Shown: positions 25,201 to 59,600 of the stretch, one piece after another
Position numbering within the stretch: position 1 is the first letter of the stretch
Layout of the letters: every line of letters starts with the position of its first letter
DNA from: Trematomus loennbergii
Lineage: Eukaryota > Chordata > Actinopteri > Perciformes > Nototheniidae
NCBI GenBank assembly: GCA_012861695.1
Contig: JAAOOA010000027.1
Location: 19,503,312-19,567,311, forward strand
DNA: 64,000 nt
Direction: 5' to 3'
Translations under genes and position numbers: made by a program
The notes under the pieces: model-generated
The model's input: only the letters and a program-made list of their open reading frames with translations
Told to the model about the DNA's origin: nothing
Databases searched by the model: none

Positions 25201-25832
25201 TTGCAATGTATTCAGGGTCACTATCAAAGTATTGAATAGTTTTTGAAGCATTGTGCATCCCATATTCTCTCTCTCTGACATGCCCTCTCTCTCCCCCTCT
25301 CCAGGGCTCTGAGATGACCCTCGAGTACCCGGGTTGGGCTCTCGGTATGATCGTCATGCTGATAGGCCTTGCCAGCTTGCCGGTGCCGATTGGCTACATC
25401 CATTCCATGTGGAAAAACCGCACGGCCCATAACCCTCTCTCTGAGGAGGGGGGCGGCCAGGCGATGCACCGTGAGTTGTACACCAAGTGCAGCTCCACCG
25501 ATCAGCTGGAGTCCCTCAACAGAGACCCTTCTGAGGAAGACGAGGCTCCTCCCAGGACCACCTTCCTGCCCCTGGGCAGCGAACACTACCGGCTCCTGGA
25601 GCAGGAGGAGGAGGAGGAGGAGGAGGAGGAGGAGAGGAAGATGAAGAAGAACAAGACACAGTGGTGTGAGCACGACTGTGGACGAGGATATGTTTCAATG
25701 TTGAACATCAAAGAGTGTATGAACAAGAGCCAGCAAAGTGTAGGCAGCGCAGTCCTAAACAGATTTATTTATCATCTGAAGAAGAGTTGTTGCACCCCAT
25801 TTGATCAAATTCAGCAAGTTCTACATTGTTGA
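7204..25832 (+). CDS. slc6a16: SLC6-family neurotransmitter/amino-acid transporter, NTT4/B0AT2 subgroup (slc6a16-like)
   Basis: Predicted twelve-helix sodium-coupled transporter of the SLC6A15/16/17 subgroup. Coding exons: 7204-7206 (candidate), 15477-15701, 16204-16361, 18636-18762, 18849-19024, 19602-19712, 21887-~22138, 22751-22922, 23731-23932, 24197-24356, 24458-24620, 25305-25832. Diagnostic stretches are [20 protein letters not shown] and [12 protein letters not shown] (TM1 ion/substrate site), [61 protein letters not shown] and [19 protein letters not shown]. The length, about 758 residues, is near the family norm. Human 19q13 synteny with SLC17A7 and POLD1 favours slc6a16 over slc6a15 or slc6a17. 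Oddities: an apparent frame slip near 15510, a compensating pair (extra T near 22074-22078, lost A near 22100) and an unresolved donor after 22130. The C-terminal tail has a 10-residue Glu run and no family likeness. The substrate is unknown; this paralogue is an orphan in mammals. Confidence 0.88.
9226..12000 (-). mobile_element. Candidate 2.8-kb inverted-repeat transposon with splice-like sites
   Basis: The outer sequences TACTGTAAAAACTGTT (about 9227) and, inverted, TACCGTAAAAACAGTT (about 11985-12000) are imperfect terminal inverted repeats. A 70-bp unit is duplicated in tandem at about 9238-9308 and 9366-9438. The minus strand shows donor-like sites (near 11237 and 10467) downstream of a GC-rich start region near 11690-11780. 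A final short frame (near 9808-9896) reads [20 protein letters not shown], continues about ten residues and stops. No transposase is recognisable. It could be an element carrying a small spliced, non-coding or truncated gene. Confidence 0.4.
13071..14194. mobile_element. Inverted-repeat DNA transposon (1.1 kb), non-autonomous
   Basis: The ends ACCCCTTTCACACCAA (13071) and, inverted, ACCCCATTCACACCAA (ending 14194) are followed inward by further matching pieces. These include a CGGTTC-rich stretch on both sides (about 13125-13160 and 14075-14165). No transposase frame and no clear target duplication were seen. It lies in the inferred first intron of slc6a16. Confidence 0.7.
14586..15244. mobile_element. 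MITE of the AAAGGGGACCTATTATGC family (about 660 bp)
   Basis: The left end AAAGGGGACCTATCATGC and, inverted at the right, AAAGTGGACCTATTATGC form terminal repeats. The TTA/TTAA at the borders is partly degraded. Relatives lie at 21377-21853 and, as a fragment, at 15866-16036. No coding capacity. It ends about 230 bp before the first long coding exon of slc6a16. Confidence 0.7.
15866..16036. mobile_element. Fragment of AAAGGGGACCTATTATGC-family MITE
   Basis: Only the right side is clear: ATTATAATAGGGCCCCTTTAAA at about 16014-16034 matches the right terminus of the elements at 14586-15244 and 21377-21853. The left end is diverged. Sits in the intron between the exons at 15477 and 16204. Confidence 0.5.
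17130..18232 (+). mobile_element. 5'-truncated LINE with C-terminal reverse transcriptase fragment
   Basis: An open frame at 17154-17948 holds YADDTIVY, the reverse-transcriptase catalytic motif. It is followed by the thumb/C-terminal pattern ([35 protein letters not shown]) of CR1/L2/Rex1-type non-LTR retrotransposons. The 3' tail ends GGTTAAATAAAGGTTAAATAAA, typical of fish LINEs of this group. The 5' part, including the endonuclease, is missing. Same strand as slc6a16, in the intron between 16361 and 18636. It is an element relic and not a host gene. Confidence 0.88.
19763..21372 (+). repeat. Composite repeat, copy 2, with inverted MITE core
   Basis: Block A (19763-20340) and block B (20340-21040) are the reverse complement of 2190-3378. 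They are followed by an inverted middle of the 35691-36056 type MITE (21044-21332) and then that MITE's right end in forward orientation (21335-21372), before TTAA at 21373. Block B contains about eight diverged tandem units of roughly 30 bp around AAAAGTAGAAGTACTCAG. Lies between the slc6a16 exons ending at 19712 and starting at 21887. Confidence 0.8.
21377..21853. mobile_element. TTAA-flanked MITE (477 bp)
   Basis: The termini AGGTCAGCTATTATGC and, inverted, ACGTCCCTATTATACT are bounded by TTAA at 21373-21376 and 21854-21857. The 4-bp TTAA duplication suggests piggyBac- or Kolobok-like mobilisation. Its right edge is only about 30 bp from a slc6a16 splice acceptor at 21887. Confidence 0.75.
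22460..22600. repeat. Fragment of a common teleost interspersed repeat
   Basis: The run GATATACTTTATTGATCTCA, then GGGAAATAG and a CAGCAGCATG piece, follows the widespread fish consensus seen at the ends of LINE/SINE relics. It is too short and diverged to assign further. In the slc6a16 intron before the exon at 22751. Confidence 0.4.
25604..25635 (+). repeat. In-frame (GAG)n tract encoding poly-Glu
   Basis: About ten GAG codons in the last coding exon of slc6a16, in the cytoplasmic C-terminal tail. An obvious site for length variation in multiples of three. Confidence 0.9.
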
Positions 25833-26660
<828 letters not shown>

Positions 26661-27289
26661 GATTTGATTATGTCTTTTTTATTCACACATCCACTCAAAA
26701 CTGAAGCACCTTCGATTAGATCAGAGATACCAGTGATGAGGATGTTGAGTTTGAATTAAAAAATGTGTTTTATGTGGGTTAAGAATGAGGGGGAGTCAAC
26801 TCTTTGGGGGTCTTCTCATATTTCATTAGGCTAAAGTCCCCTTTCAGAAGTAAAGTTTAATAGGTTTGACAGTGACATTACTTAAGGGCTCAGTGGAATA
26901 AAGAAAGTTAGACTAAGTTTTATTTTCTGTTGAGCAAATATGTCTATAAATCACATCCATGTGCTTTTTATAGTTTAAGTGGGACATCTTCACATTTTGG
27001 CTACCAATACGTACAAATTCTTTCAAACCCAATGTTAATGCAATACTGTATGTGTCATACATTTATACTCGCACATATGGGCTTTAACTCTAAAGGATTT
27101 GAAATTATTTTAGAAAGTATTTTATAATAAAAATGTGCTTTCTTATTTATTTCTTAGGATGATGCTTACTTATTATGGGTTAAGAATTGGCACAAACAAC
27201 CTTAATATTCATTATCATCCATATTCTCCAAATGTCCAATAAAGACCATCCTGATGTCATTGCTCACAATGGACCAGAAAGGCCTGCAC

Positions 27290-27455
27290 CTCTGTGGCCC
27301 ATCTGAGAGTGAAGTGGATGCTGGCGATAGAAGGGAGGGATGAGAGGAGGGGGAGGGAGGGATAAAGAGAGGGAGAGAGAGTACTGTGCGCGTTCAGGCA
27401 GGACAGGAGGGCGCGCGGGACATCAGCACACCGGCCGGGTCAAGAAGCTGCGAGG
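27290..27455 (+). promoter_or_regulatory. slc17a7: Candidate core promoter / 5' UTR of slc17a7
   Basis: A purine-rich (GA/GGGA) stretch at 27335-27382 leads into GC-rich sequence with GCGCGC and CCGGCCGG and then the start codon at 27456. No clear TATA box. TTCAGGCAGGACAG at 27393-27406 has the two half-site cores of an RE1/NRSF element but with spacing shorter than canonical. The transcription start is not determined. Confidence 0.45.
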
Positions 27456-46111
<18,656 letters not shown>

Positions 46112-46276
46112 AAGATCCACACGATACACGTTTAAAAGAAAAGAGAAAGATTGTTTTTTGGAAAGGGATTGTCAGAGAGTCACTGCTATACTGAATGGAC
46201 CTGCTGTGTGCTTTTGTACAATATTTACAATTGCACATATCAAAAGTATGCATTTGATTGACTCCATTGTGTGTGT

Positions 46277-46325
<49 letters not shown>

Positions 46326-46328
46326 TGT

Positions 46329-46377
<49 letters not shown>

Positions 46378-48390
46378 TGTGTGTGTGTGTGTGGTGTGTG
46401 TGTGTAGATGCATGCAGTGTTAGAGAGGTTAATGTACACAAACACATGCGTTATTCATTAGTGAAAACTGGACTCATATATCCCAGACTTCCTTTCTGTT
46501 CCTGAGCTCATTGTGATTGGTCAGGAGCTCTGTTTCCACAACCTCACTGACGAGATTCAGTGTGTGTGTTAGTGTCTGTGGCTTGGTTTTTGAGTGTACA
46601 GCAACTCTCTCAAGCCGCTGGCATTGTAATGTGTTTAAATGTGTATGTGTATGTCACACATTTACCTTTTTTCGCTGGGAAAGCACCTTAGTTTTTCAAC
46701 TTTTGAGCTAACAACATTGTCCAACGTACTAATACAACATTAGATGTCACTCCAGTACAATACTCACACTTTTCAGTAGTCTATATAACTCCCAAGGCTC
46801 TCAGCCTTAATAGACAACATACTGAGCATATGATTAAAAAAATCAATCCACAAACTAAAAGCTAATGTGTTTTAAGAGTGAGGCCCCTTGTGGACAATCT
46901 TGTCCAGATGCTGGTGATGCATTATGATATTATGTTCCATAGCATGCATTATTTAAGTGCATGCATGTGGTGAATACTTTCAAACTATTCAATCAAAGAG
47001 GAAAAGGGTGCTTAGGTTTTGTATCAGTCTGTGTTTGTTTGTGTAAAGCTGTAAAGCTTCTGTTACAACAGCCTTCCCTTTATGCGTGTGTGCATTGAAT
47101 GTGCAAAGGTGTGTGTTTGAGCTTGCATGTAGCGTCTAGCTGAATCTCACCTGGGTCTGACCCATCTAGGTCACGGCCAGCCAGGCTTATGGGTCACAAC
47201 ACATGAGTAATCATCTGACATTAGTGACTTCCGTTTTGGTGTGTGTGCGCTCCCATTAGAGAGGTGGCCCAGAAGGACAAGTAGAGTGTGATAGTTGCCT
47301 AACTCTTACACTGCATTACCAGCGAGGAACAACATGTATTATTACCTGGCATCACAGCATGTGCTGCCTCGTTTCTGTTCTGCCTTTTTCTGCGTCTCTG
47401 TGGCTGCCTCTCCCCCCTGTATTTAACACTCTGTCTGCTCCTCTCAGTGTTCCACTTCTTTAATCCTACATTTGAGCCATGTTTGATTTGGTGGGTCAGA
47501 GCTTTTTTAATTGTCAATGTGTCTGCCTTTGTGTATGTGTGTGTTATTGTTGGATGCAGGTGCTGGAACATTGTGCGGTGAGCATGTTTTAATGAGCATA
47601 GAAGTGCATTGCCCCGCCATCCCTCTTTTCCTTTTACACACACACAATAACACTCACACATACAACCATACACACACACAGATTGCTATTTTCAATGTGT
47701 GCTGAGAGAGTAGTCGCACACTATTTGATATTAACATGGCTATAGGTATGGAGCCTCATGGAAACAGATTAGGAAGTATTAAGTTATCAGAGGGTGTGTT
47801 GAGGTTTGCTATCACACCCATCCATAAAAGCAGCACCTTCTCCATCTTGACGCACTGACTGCTGGGTAATGGAGTGAAGTATTTCTTCTGAGAGGACGCT
47901 TACATGCTCAGGAGAATAAATGTGGTACTGTACCAGCTGCACAGCACAACAAACATTAAAGTACATGTGAATGCACCTACACAAATACACACACACTCAT
48001 GCAAGAAAAATGCTGCCCTCTGCGTGTGCGTGCTCACAGTGTTTTATTTTAATTTGAAAAGTAAAATTGCAGACAGCTCTTTTAAATCAAGAATCTAATT
48101 AATAACTTATAGAGTTTGCCGTTTCAACTCTATTTTGTCAAAAAACGTTTGAATGTTGTAAAGAATTCAAATAAGGGTTTAATGGTCAAATAAGTTGGTA
48201 CGTCAATAAATAAAAAATGCTGTTTTGAGTGAAATGTCTAAAAGACATGAATGGCTATTCCTGTGAAGAACTTCATTTGTAAGTGTTGTATTGGTGTATT
48301 TTTAATCAAGTTTCTCTTTGTCTTTGGCTGTTCCAATGTTGTCCTCCTACTTGATGAAATGTGTGGTGGGAGTCAGTGTTGAAAATAAAA
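46112..48390 (+). other. slc17a7: Probable 3' UTR of slc17a7 and downstream DNA
   Basis: Begins after the TAG at 46109-46111. Contains an interrupted (GT)n array at 46269-46405. The first AATAAA-type signal I noticed is at 48384-48389, so the UTR may be long, or an earlier variant signal may be used. No reading frame with protein character was seen. Confidence 0.4.
46269..46405. repeat. (GT)n microsatellite, interrupted
   Basis: GT array with at least five GGT interruptions. Confidence 0.93.
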
Positions 48391-48773
48391 AAGGAATTGA
48401 TCATGTTTAAACATGCCAAAATGTGGAGAATATTCTATGTATAAAAGATGTATATGTCAGATTACCTTGTGTATAATTAAATGAAAGCAATTTATTTAAT
48501 GATGTCACTACTTCAGCACAATCATGTCATCAGGAATATCAGCATGATGACGCATTAAATTAGTGTTTTATACATCATGAGCGCAATGTCAGTTCTCTGT
48601 CTTTCTCTGTCTTTCTCTCGAGACAGATGGATGCAGGATTATCTCCGTGATTTTAGGCAAAGATTAGATGGGAAGCAGATGCACTCAGTGGGAGAGTGAG
48701 GGAGAAACATGGACGTCACAGACACCGGAAGTGAGGATGACGTCCAGAGGGTGGGGCATGATGCCTGCCCTGT

Positions 48774-48775
<2 letters not shown>

Positions 48776-48824
<49 letters not shown>

Positions 48825-48890
48825 TGTGGTGTGGGTGTGGGTGTGGTGTGGGTGTGGGGTGGGTGTGGTGTGGGTGTGTGTGTGTGTGGG
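48776..48890. repeat. (GT)n / GGGTGT minisatellite-like tract
   Basis: A pure GT run passes into GTGTGGGTGTGG repeats. Lies between slc17a7 and the Ras gene. Confidence 0.93.
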
Positions 48891-49840
48891 AAATTAGGAT
48901 TATTTTCCAAATCATCCAGTTGTAATAGTTCACTTTTGCAAAATGACATGAGGTCAGGGACCAGTTAGGACATTTATAGCCCATTATAAAATGGTTGGCA
49001 AGCCACCTAGACAGGCTTATTATCACATAAAGTAATACAAATGCCATTAATATAATCAAAATAAAGTCAAAATATAGTGATAACATTAAAAAGTTGCAAA
49101 AATATCTGAATATAGTATAGAATGAAAAGTGTCATAATAAACACAACACATAGAAAACAATGTACACCTATATTTGATTACCGATGTGTCATGAATTGAG
49201 CTTACAAAAATATTTTAATATATATTATCCATTTTTGTTGTTATATCTTCCATGTCCTGCTGCCCTATTACACATTGTATGACTACCCTGGTCAAGTAGG
49301 GCACACCCCTTTTATTTGGATTTTAGTCCACCTTAAATTTGATATGAATATATTTTGTGATATAAAAGCAGTTTTTTTCCAATAGGGTACATGTCCCAAT
49401 GACTCCGAATCAATGCAGTTTGTGTTATGACTTTTAACCTCCTATGGCATTTTCTGTTTCTCTGTATTAAAATGGTCTATAGGGATTATTATTGTGCAGA
49501 AATCAAAACCTAACACTGTAGATGCGCACTGTTACCACAGGAGGGCGCTGAACACTAATTCTAGTAAAGGCAGACCATTTCGGTGAATTCTTTCAAATAA
49601 AAGCCCTATGTATAAAATAGATAGATAGCAGTAATTGTGGAGCTGTATTGGAATGCAATAAATGATGCTGAAGTTCGTAAAGCTTTACATTTTTTGATAA
49701 AACAGATTCAATCGGTGCTCATATGAAAATGAATTCCTTTGTGATGTGAATCTAATATATCTGAGGAGTTGAGAAGAACCATCTGAGAGAGAAAAAAAGT
49801 TTGCCCGAAAAGCCAAGCCCAATAAGGGCTACTCCTATTT
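48891..49840. other. Intergenic DNA between slc17a7 and the Ras gene
   Basis: A/T-rich. No gene, RNA or recognisable transposon was seen. Confidence 0.6.
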
Positions 49841-50272
49841 ATGATTGGACTGATTTGCCAGCTATGGGCGGGGCTAACAGCTAACACTCCATGTGATTGG
49901 ACCATCACGACGTCTGTCTCACTGCCGTCAGTTCATTGGTTGTTTGATGACGGGGATTAACGTGAAAATGCTCTGCTTCTTCAATGAGCCACAATGGAGA
50001 CCAAATAGGAACTCGCACGGACTCAAGCTTTTAATGTATTCAATATATGAAGTTAGATTGTGCTAATAGCGTCATCAATCCGCGTTTCATATACTGACAC
50101 GTAACTGTATTGAGGAAAAACAAGTTGTGGAAAGATCCTGCAGTTTGTCTACAAGTGTCTTTGAATAAGGAAATCGTCTCAGGCTAACGTTATGTAGCAA
50201 GCTAATCTCATTTATCCATTTTACTCGTTATTTTAACCATCTTTTCACTGGCTGTGATAAACTCCAATTAAG
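49840..50272 (+). promoter_or_regulatory. Promoter and non-coding exon 1 of the Ras gene
   Basis: A TATA-less housekeeping-type promoter. A GC box (GGGCGGGGC, 49866-49874) and three reverse CCAAT boxes (ATTGG at 49844-49848, 49896-49900, 49935-49939) precede a leader exon. That exon ends at the donor GTAAGT beginning 50273. A non-coding first exon before the ATG-containing exon is the standard arrangement of vertebrate RAS genes. The start site lies somewhere near 49950-50000. Confidence 0.6.
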
Positions 50273-50464
50273 GTAAGTACGATGAAAGACTTCTACCAAT
50301 ATCGATTCAGTAACTATGTACCTAACATAAAGACGTAACGTCGGGGAGGGTAATCTTAAATCTGGGTCAGTGTCTTCGCCATGTCAGTGTGGGGAGGAAG
50401 AGGCTGTGATTTGTTCATCTTCACAAGGATCTTCACTTGATACTTGTTTAATAGCATTATTTGA

Positions 50465-54079
<3,615 letters not shown>

Positions 54080-55175
54080 CAAAACACACACACACACACA
54101 GTAGCACATCCTTTATCGCACTTGTTTCATGCTTGCCCTAACACACTGCACCTCCTCTGTCACGTTGGATGGAGATGGCATATCTCCAGACAGGAAAGCA
54201 GACGTGGCAAAATCCATTTTCACTGCTGTCTAAGTTTCCATTTACAATATGCCACCACAACGCTGTAAATTCAGTATTCATTTTTTTCAGTTTTGTGAAC
54301 AAACATCTAGAAACTGCAGTTTTAGGCGAGTTTAGTTAAGTTTGGCAGACTTCGTTGGAGTCTGGGATAAAAAGATTGATTTGTCTGTAAAGATATTTCT
54401 CTTTGACTTGTGATTTTTGTCCAGCCAGTGTTTTTACAGCTCCTGTTGACGACACAGCGGTGCAGAGAGTACTTTGCACATTCAGTCCAAATCTCCAATA
54501 TTGTTCTAGGACTCTCTGCGTAGGTTGGTTTTTGATCACTCGGTACACATCTGTTTTATGGAGTCCTACATGGAAATATATTGACCAGTACAATGTTTAC
54601 TGTGAAAGGGGTTAGGGTTATTTGCTTCTAGATGATTGGTCAATACTTTGGTAAATGTTTGTTGTCTTCCCCTTGAGGTTTTTAAAAGGTTAGAGCGTCC
54701 TGTGGGGCTTCAAACACATCAGCAGTATTTTTGTCTCACCATATATCCAATGAAAATGCTGTATCATGATAGGATCACCACATTAACAAAGCCTCAAAAC
54801 TGTGTTCCAGTCTCCTAGGTGCACTTTATTCATTTCTATCTAGGTAAAGTTTACTCAGGAATATGGTGGGTTTTTTATAGGAATAACAGACTGAAAGCTG
54901 TGTCAAATGCTTGGTTGAGATGTGTGTGTCCATCATTAGCTTACTGTTTGAAGTGTCAGCCCTGCTGTTTGTTCCACACTGTATTCCAAAGTACACTTTT
55001 TTTTTAATGCACATTTTGTTATGTCACAGTGTTTCTGGTGGTTTAGTTGTACTACACGCGACATTTTAACCACACTGGTGAAGAAACGGGTGTTTACCTC
55101 GGCTTCTCTTCAGAGCTCACACACAGAAACAGTCCTGTTCACTAATCATGCTTCATAATAAGTGAAATAAAGGTT
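54080..55175 (+). other. 3' UTR of the Ras gene
   Basis: From the TAG at 54077-54079 through a short (CA)n (54084-54101) to an AATAAA at 55166-55171. No other reading frame is supported. The following 55176-56480 is intergenic and holds the repeat at 55795-56055. Confidence 0.5.
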
Positions 55176-55794
55176 GAGGAATATCTGGATAGCACTCTGG
55201 TCTGAACACACGAGACAGGATGGATCTTTAATCCTTTAGGTACTGATTTTGCCTTAAAACAGCACAGCAGTACAGTTAACCCAATAATGTGTCAGAAGAG
55301 GTGTGTGTTCCCAGTATTGGGCCTTCAGATCATTCATTTATCATTAAGGATATTCAATAGGGCATTTTTGTTATAGCCGTGTGTGTCCTCTTTGGTATAA
55401 CTGTCACCTAAATGAAATGGATAGTTAAACTTCTATTTTTGAAGCATTAAAAAAACAGCATTCCCCAATTAAAAAAACGTCTGCATCAACAAACTGCTGT
55501 CCACTTATTCATTAAGTGTTATGCGCTAACCTCAGTTAGCATCCTGCTAGCTGAAGTCAATTCATCCATGAAGGGTCTCTAGCTATGGTGTTTAACCAGC
55601 AGCGTCTCATTGTCTGGACTTTCACTGACAGCTGTTTAAATCTGTAATGAACAAGTAAATGTCTTCAGCTTTAACGTCTCGTCTGTTTTGTTTATCCAAC
55701 GTTGATCTTTGCTGGTTAAGATTGAATGTGTGGTCAAAAAAGAAATGCAGGACACAAGAGTTTACCGCCAACACACTAACAGCCGTGGAAAAAG

Positions 55795-56055
55795 TTCTCA
55801 CATCCTCTAAAGTAAAAGTACTAATGCCACAGTCTAAACATACACCATTACAAGTAAAAGTATCAAAGGTATGATCAGCTAAATGTACTCAAGTATCACA
55901 AGTAGAGTGTCAAATACATGTAGTGCAGTTAAAGTACAATAATTCCCTCTGAAATGTAGAAGTACGAGGACATGGAAATACTCAAGTAAAGTACAAGTAA
56001 CCCAAAATAAGTACAATACGTGAGTAAATCTACTTGTTTCCATTCCACCACTGCA
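55795..56055. repeat. AAGTAAAAGTACT-type teleost repeat
   Basis: Diverged member of the same tandem-unit repeat class as 50633-51105, ending TTTCCATTCCACCACTGC. Lies between the convergent Ras and pold1 genes. Confidence 0.6.
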
Positions 56056-56479
56056 CACTAAGAAGTGTAGTGCTTAAACGCCACGCCCGCTTTGTAATTA
56101 CTGATAATACTTGAAAGATAATGTAATCTTTCAAGAGAAAACTAGTTCCCCACTCAGTTTGTGCGATCAAACGTTAACAATCAGGGCTTTAGTTGTGAGG
56201 TATCAAACCAGTTAGGGGATGTGGTTTTTGAGGTATGACTGGCACAATAACTCTGAGGAAAGCAATTAAGTTCCTCTTTTCATTTCCCGAAAAATTACGC
56301 CATCACCATTACTCTGACGTCAATAAAGTTGGGGACTGTAGTTTCATACAGCTTAAAACCCTTCACACAGGAAACACTGCATGTACATTAGTCTGCCTCA
56401 GCATCCTGTATGTACAGTATTTGGTCCAATACAAATATTTCAATGATAGTCAAATTATCCTATGACGAAGAAATAAGAT

Positions 56480-56625
56480 TGTTGCTTGATTTTATTTTAC
56501 AAAAAGGACATTTTATTCATAGTAGAAAACATAGAAATAGTGTAACATATATGCATTTTTACAAGCACTACAGACATAAGAACAATAGAGACGATATGAG
56601 TTTGCGGTCATCTGGAAGGAGCCTC
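56480..56625 (-). terminator. pold1: 3' UTR and polyadenylation signals of pold1
   Basis: On the minus strand, AATAAA occurs at 56512-56517 and again at 56491-56496, within 140 bp of the stop codon at 56626-56628. This gives a very short 3' UTR. Confidence 0.6.
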
Positions 56626-59600
56626 TCACCATCCGAAGCGATTCACCAGACTGCTCTGGTCATCCAAATCTTTCTGGACCTTCTTTCTCATGTAAAAGAT
56701 GGGACAATCCCGACTGTGGAGGAGGGACAGGGTTACTGTGTGCTCAGCCATGATTCTGCAGTGAAACGCAGTTAAATATGTGCTGTTTATGTACCTGGTA
56801 CAGAGCACATCCTCATGGAGGGAGCCCTGGCACCGCTGGCACTGAGTCCAGAGGCGGGAGAAACGCTCCTCCAGTGTGTTCAGGTGGAAGATCTGAAATT
56901 CAAACCATAAGCGTTAGAAACTTATTGATAATATATTAACCCCTTAAAAACTTCAAAATAACAATTTGAGTGATGCTTTACTAGAAAGGCAAACTAAAAA
57001 GGTTTAATAAATAGAATAAATACTGGAATTTAACATTGAAATAGTCGTTCTGCTTGATCTACCATAATACATGATATTGAAGTCTCCGAGGAGCTACCAG
57101 AGGGCAATATGAATAACATTAGACAACCTTTGATTAATAGCAAAACAAATAGCAATAAATTAAAGCTTTTATACAAACAAAGACACAACTGGAACCTTCA
57201 AATCAAATAAACTAAGCCCAGATAGTGAGAAACTGTATAAAGACTGCATCATGGCTATAAAATCTATAAGAAAAACAGAAATACCTTCTTATGTCTGTAC
57301 GTAGCACTAAAAATGGTTTGGCTTATTTCAAGCAAATTGACTTTATTTTATTCATGGTAGATTGCACCTGTGGTAAGTTGCTTTCGATCAAAACATTGGA
57401 TAAATGAAATGTACATGTTGTAACAGTTATTTGCCCACCTCTTTTTGGTACAGTGCAGACTCCTTCTTCTTACAGAAATCGCACACAGCGGCTGCAAAGA
57501 CACACGGTAGATGTTACACAGAGATCTCTGTAAAACCCCTTCGAGTCAAAAGTGGCATCTAACCAAAAAGTGAAACCACATGTTTTAGGGAAAAAGGTAA
57601 TAGTAAATCTTCAAAGTCTGAGCACACATACTGTCGCTTTTGAGCACGGCTTTGCAGCCGATGCAGGTGCTCCTCTTCTGAGCGAAGGCCATGAGGCCCC
57701 CGATCTTCGAGGTCAACACCGTCTTACAGCGCGTGTGGTCGCCCTCTGAAACACACCAGGAAATCAACTTTCAGTTTTAAAGCTTTAAAAACGATACACA
57801 TGCCAAGTGTCATTTATTTAACTAGCATATCTATATTACATCTTTAGAATCAGAAACAGGTTTATTACGAGGTAGGTTAACACATAGGAGGAATTTTACT
57901 TGGTGTTGTGGTGCATATATAAAATTAAAAAAGATTAAAACCCAGATAGAAAACTATTTAGGAAGTATTTTAAGTGTATTGGCTGGACTGTACAGCATTG
58001 ACTCTTGCTTTGGTTGTTGTCAAAGTAAATATTAGATTACTGAATCACGTTTTTCTAATGATAGGGCTCTAAAATGTGTCCCAAGGGATATCTTCTTTTG
58101 TTTTCCAATATCATTTCAGAAACACTATATATTTCAAGTGTCATGTTATTTTCTAAATTAAAATAAGGCTATCGTATGTGTGTGATTGTCGAATAGGGCT
58201 GCACCCAATGACCGAAATTGCATCAAGCTTTTGAGTTAATCGAGGAACTGTTTCAGCACTATCGCAGACTCACTGAGCAGGATGTTCTCGGCCTTGCTCT
58301 CTCCCAGGATTGGCTCAAATATTCTCAGCAGGGGTTTGGACAGCTGCTGCTCCAGGTAGTATTGTGTGTCGATGGGAATGTTGTTCTCCAGCACGAAGAT
58401 CGGGTCCTAAAGAGACACATGTGAAAATCAGATTATCGCTGAAAATGAACATGAATAAAAACATCGGGATGCACCCACACATCTTAGCACTTATAAAAAC
58501 ACCAGAAGAGATCAAGAAGAATGATTCTTGCTTATTCCTACTATTTAAAAGTAGCAACAATTAGACAAATGACAAGGAATTGGTTAAAAGGTGATAACCT
58601 AATGAAACGTGAATGGAAAAAACGTCATATCTTTGACGGAAGACTGGAAAAGTGGGTGAGGTTTACAACATTACAAACATTTCTAATGACCCTCCAGTGA
58701 GGTGACAGTTCATTTAGAATTAATGATGAATCCGTTATCTGTTAACTATAGGATATTAATAGATGTTCAAACTGTCTTTTTTTCTTTTTCTTCTCATTTG
58801 TTGATTGTTATTTTTCGTATGATCTTTTAAACTGCAGTTCCCTTTGTTGTGTATGCCCTGTGATTTCTTAAAATGCAAAAAAAACAAGAGAACAGGGGTG
58901 TACAAATCAAATCAAATGATCTAGAAAAATAATTAAAGATCACTACAGACCTCTGACTTCATGTACGCTGCCACTCCCTTTGTAGCCTTGATGATGACGT
59001 ACGGCACTCGGTCCCCCAGGTTCGGGGCGCTGCCGGCGTCTCTTTTCCTCATCCTGTGAAACATCAAGACGTTAGTTTGAGCGTATCCCAGAAAAACATT
59101 ATGTTATATATTCATTGAAATGAGATGCTGAGTGTCACACACCTCTCGGCCAGCTCTACGTGCGCCTGTTTGCTGGAGTACTCCTGAGCCGCGCGCGTCA
59201 GCTCCTTGGTGATGACGAGCTGGCTGATGTCGATGCGGTTGCACAGCAGGTCTGAGATCACTTCTTTAGCGTGAGCCACGGCACCCTGAGGATCCCTGAA
59301 GAGACATCACAACAGCAGTGATTACTTTCATAACAAACAAACATCTAATAGTGTTGTTAAGGTTCATTGTCTGTAGATAAACTTTATTTTTTTATTATAC
59401 AATAATAATACATTTGATTTATATAGCGCTTTTCCTGGTGCTCAAAGCACTTGATGCTTAATTTGCTTATTGTGCCAGGTAGTTGCAGGATCATAATGTT
59501 TTAAAAGTAAATGTATCTGATGGATTGTAAAGTGAATAATGGCTGAAATCAATGGATAACTTCTGCACTGATATTTCATTAAACATTACAGAATGTGTGT

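Noticed and set aside
15477..25832. Calling the SLC6 gene slc6a15 or slc6a17
   Set aside because: The protein fits the subgroup but is more diverged than either, and the slc17a7-pold1 neighbourhood matches the SLC6A16 locus.
58270..58406. Using a donor at 58268-58269 for this pold1 exon
   Set aside because: It gives the wrong phase for the next exon. The GTGAGT donor just upstream in transcript order (exon ending 58274) restores the frame to ILL-K-GDHTRC.
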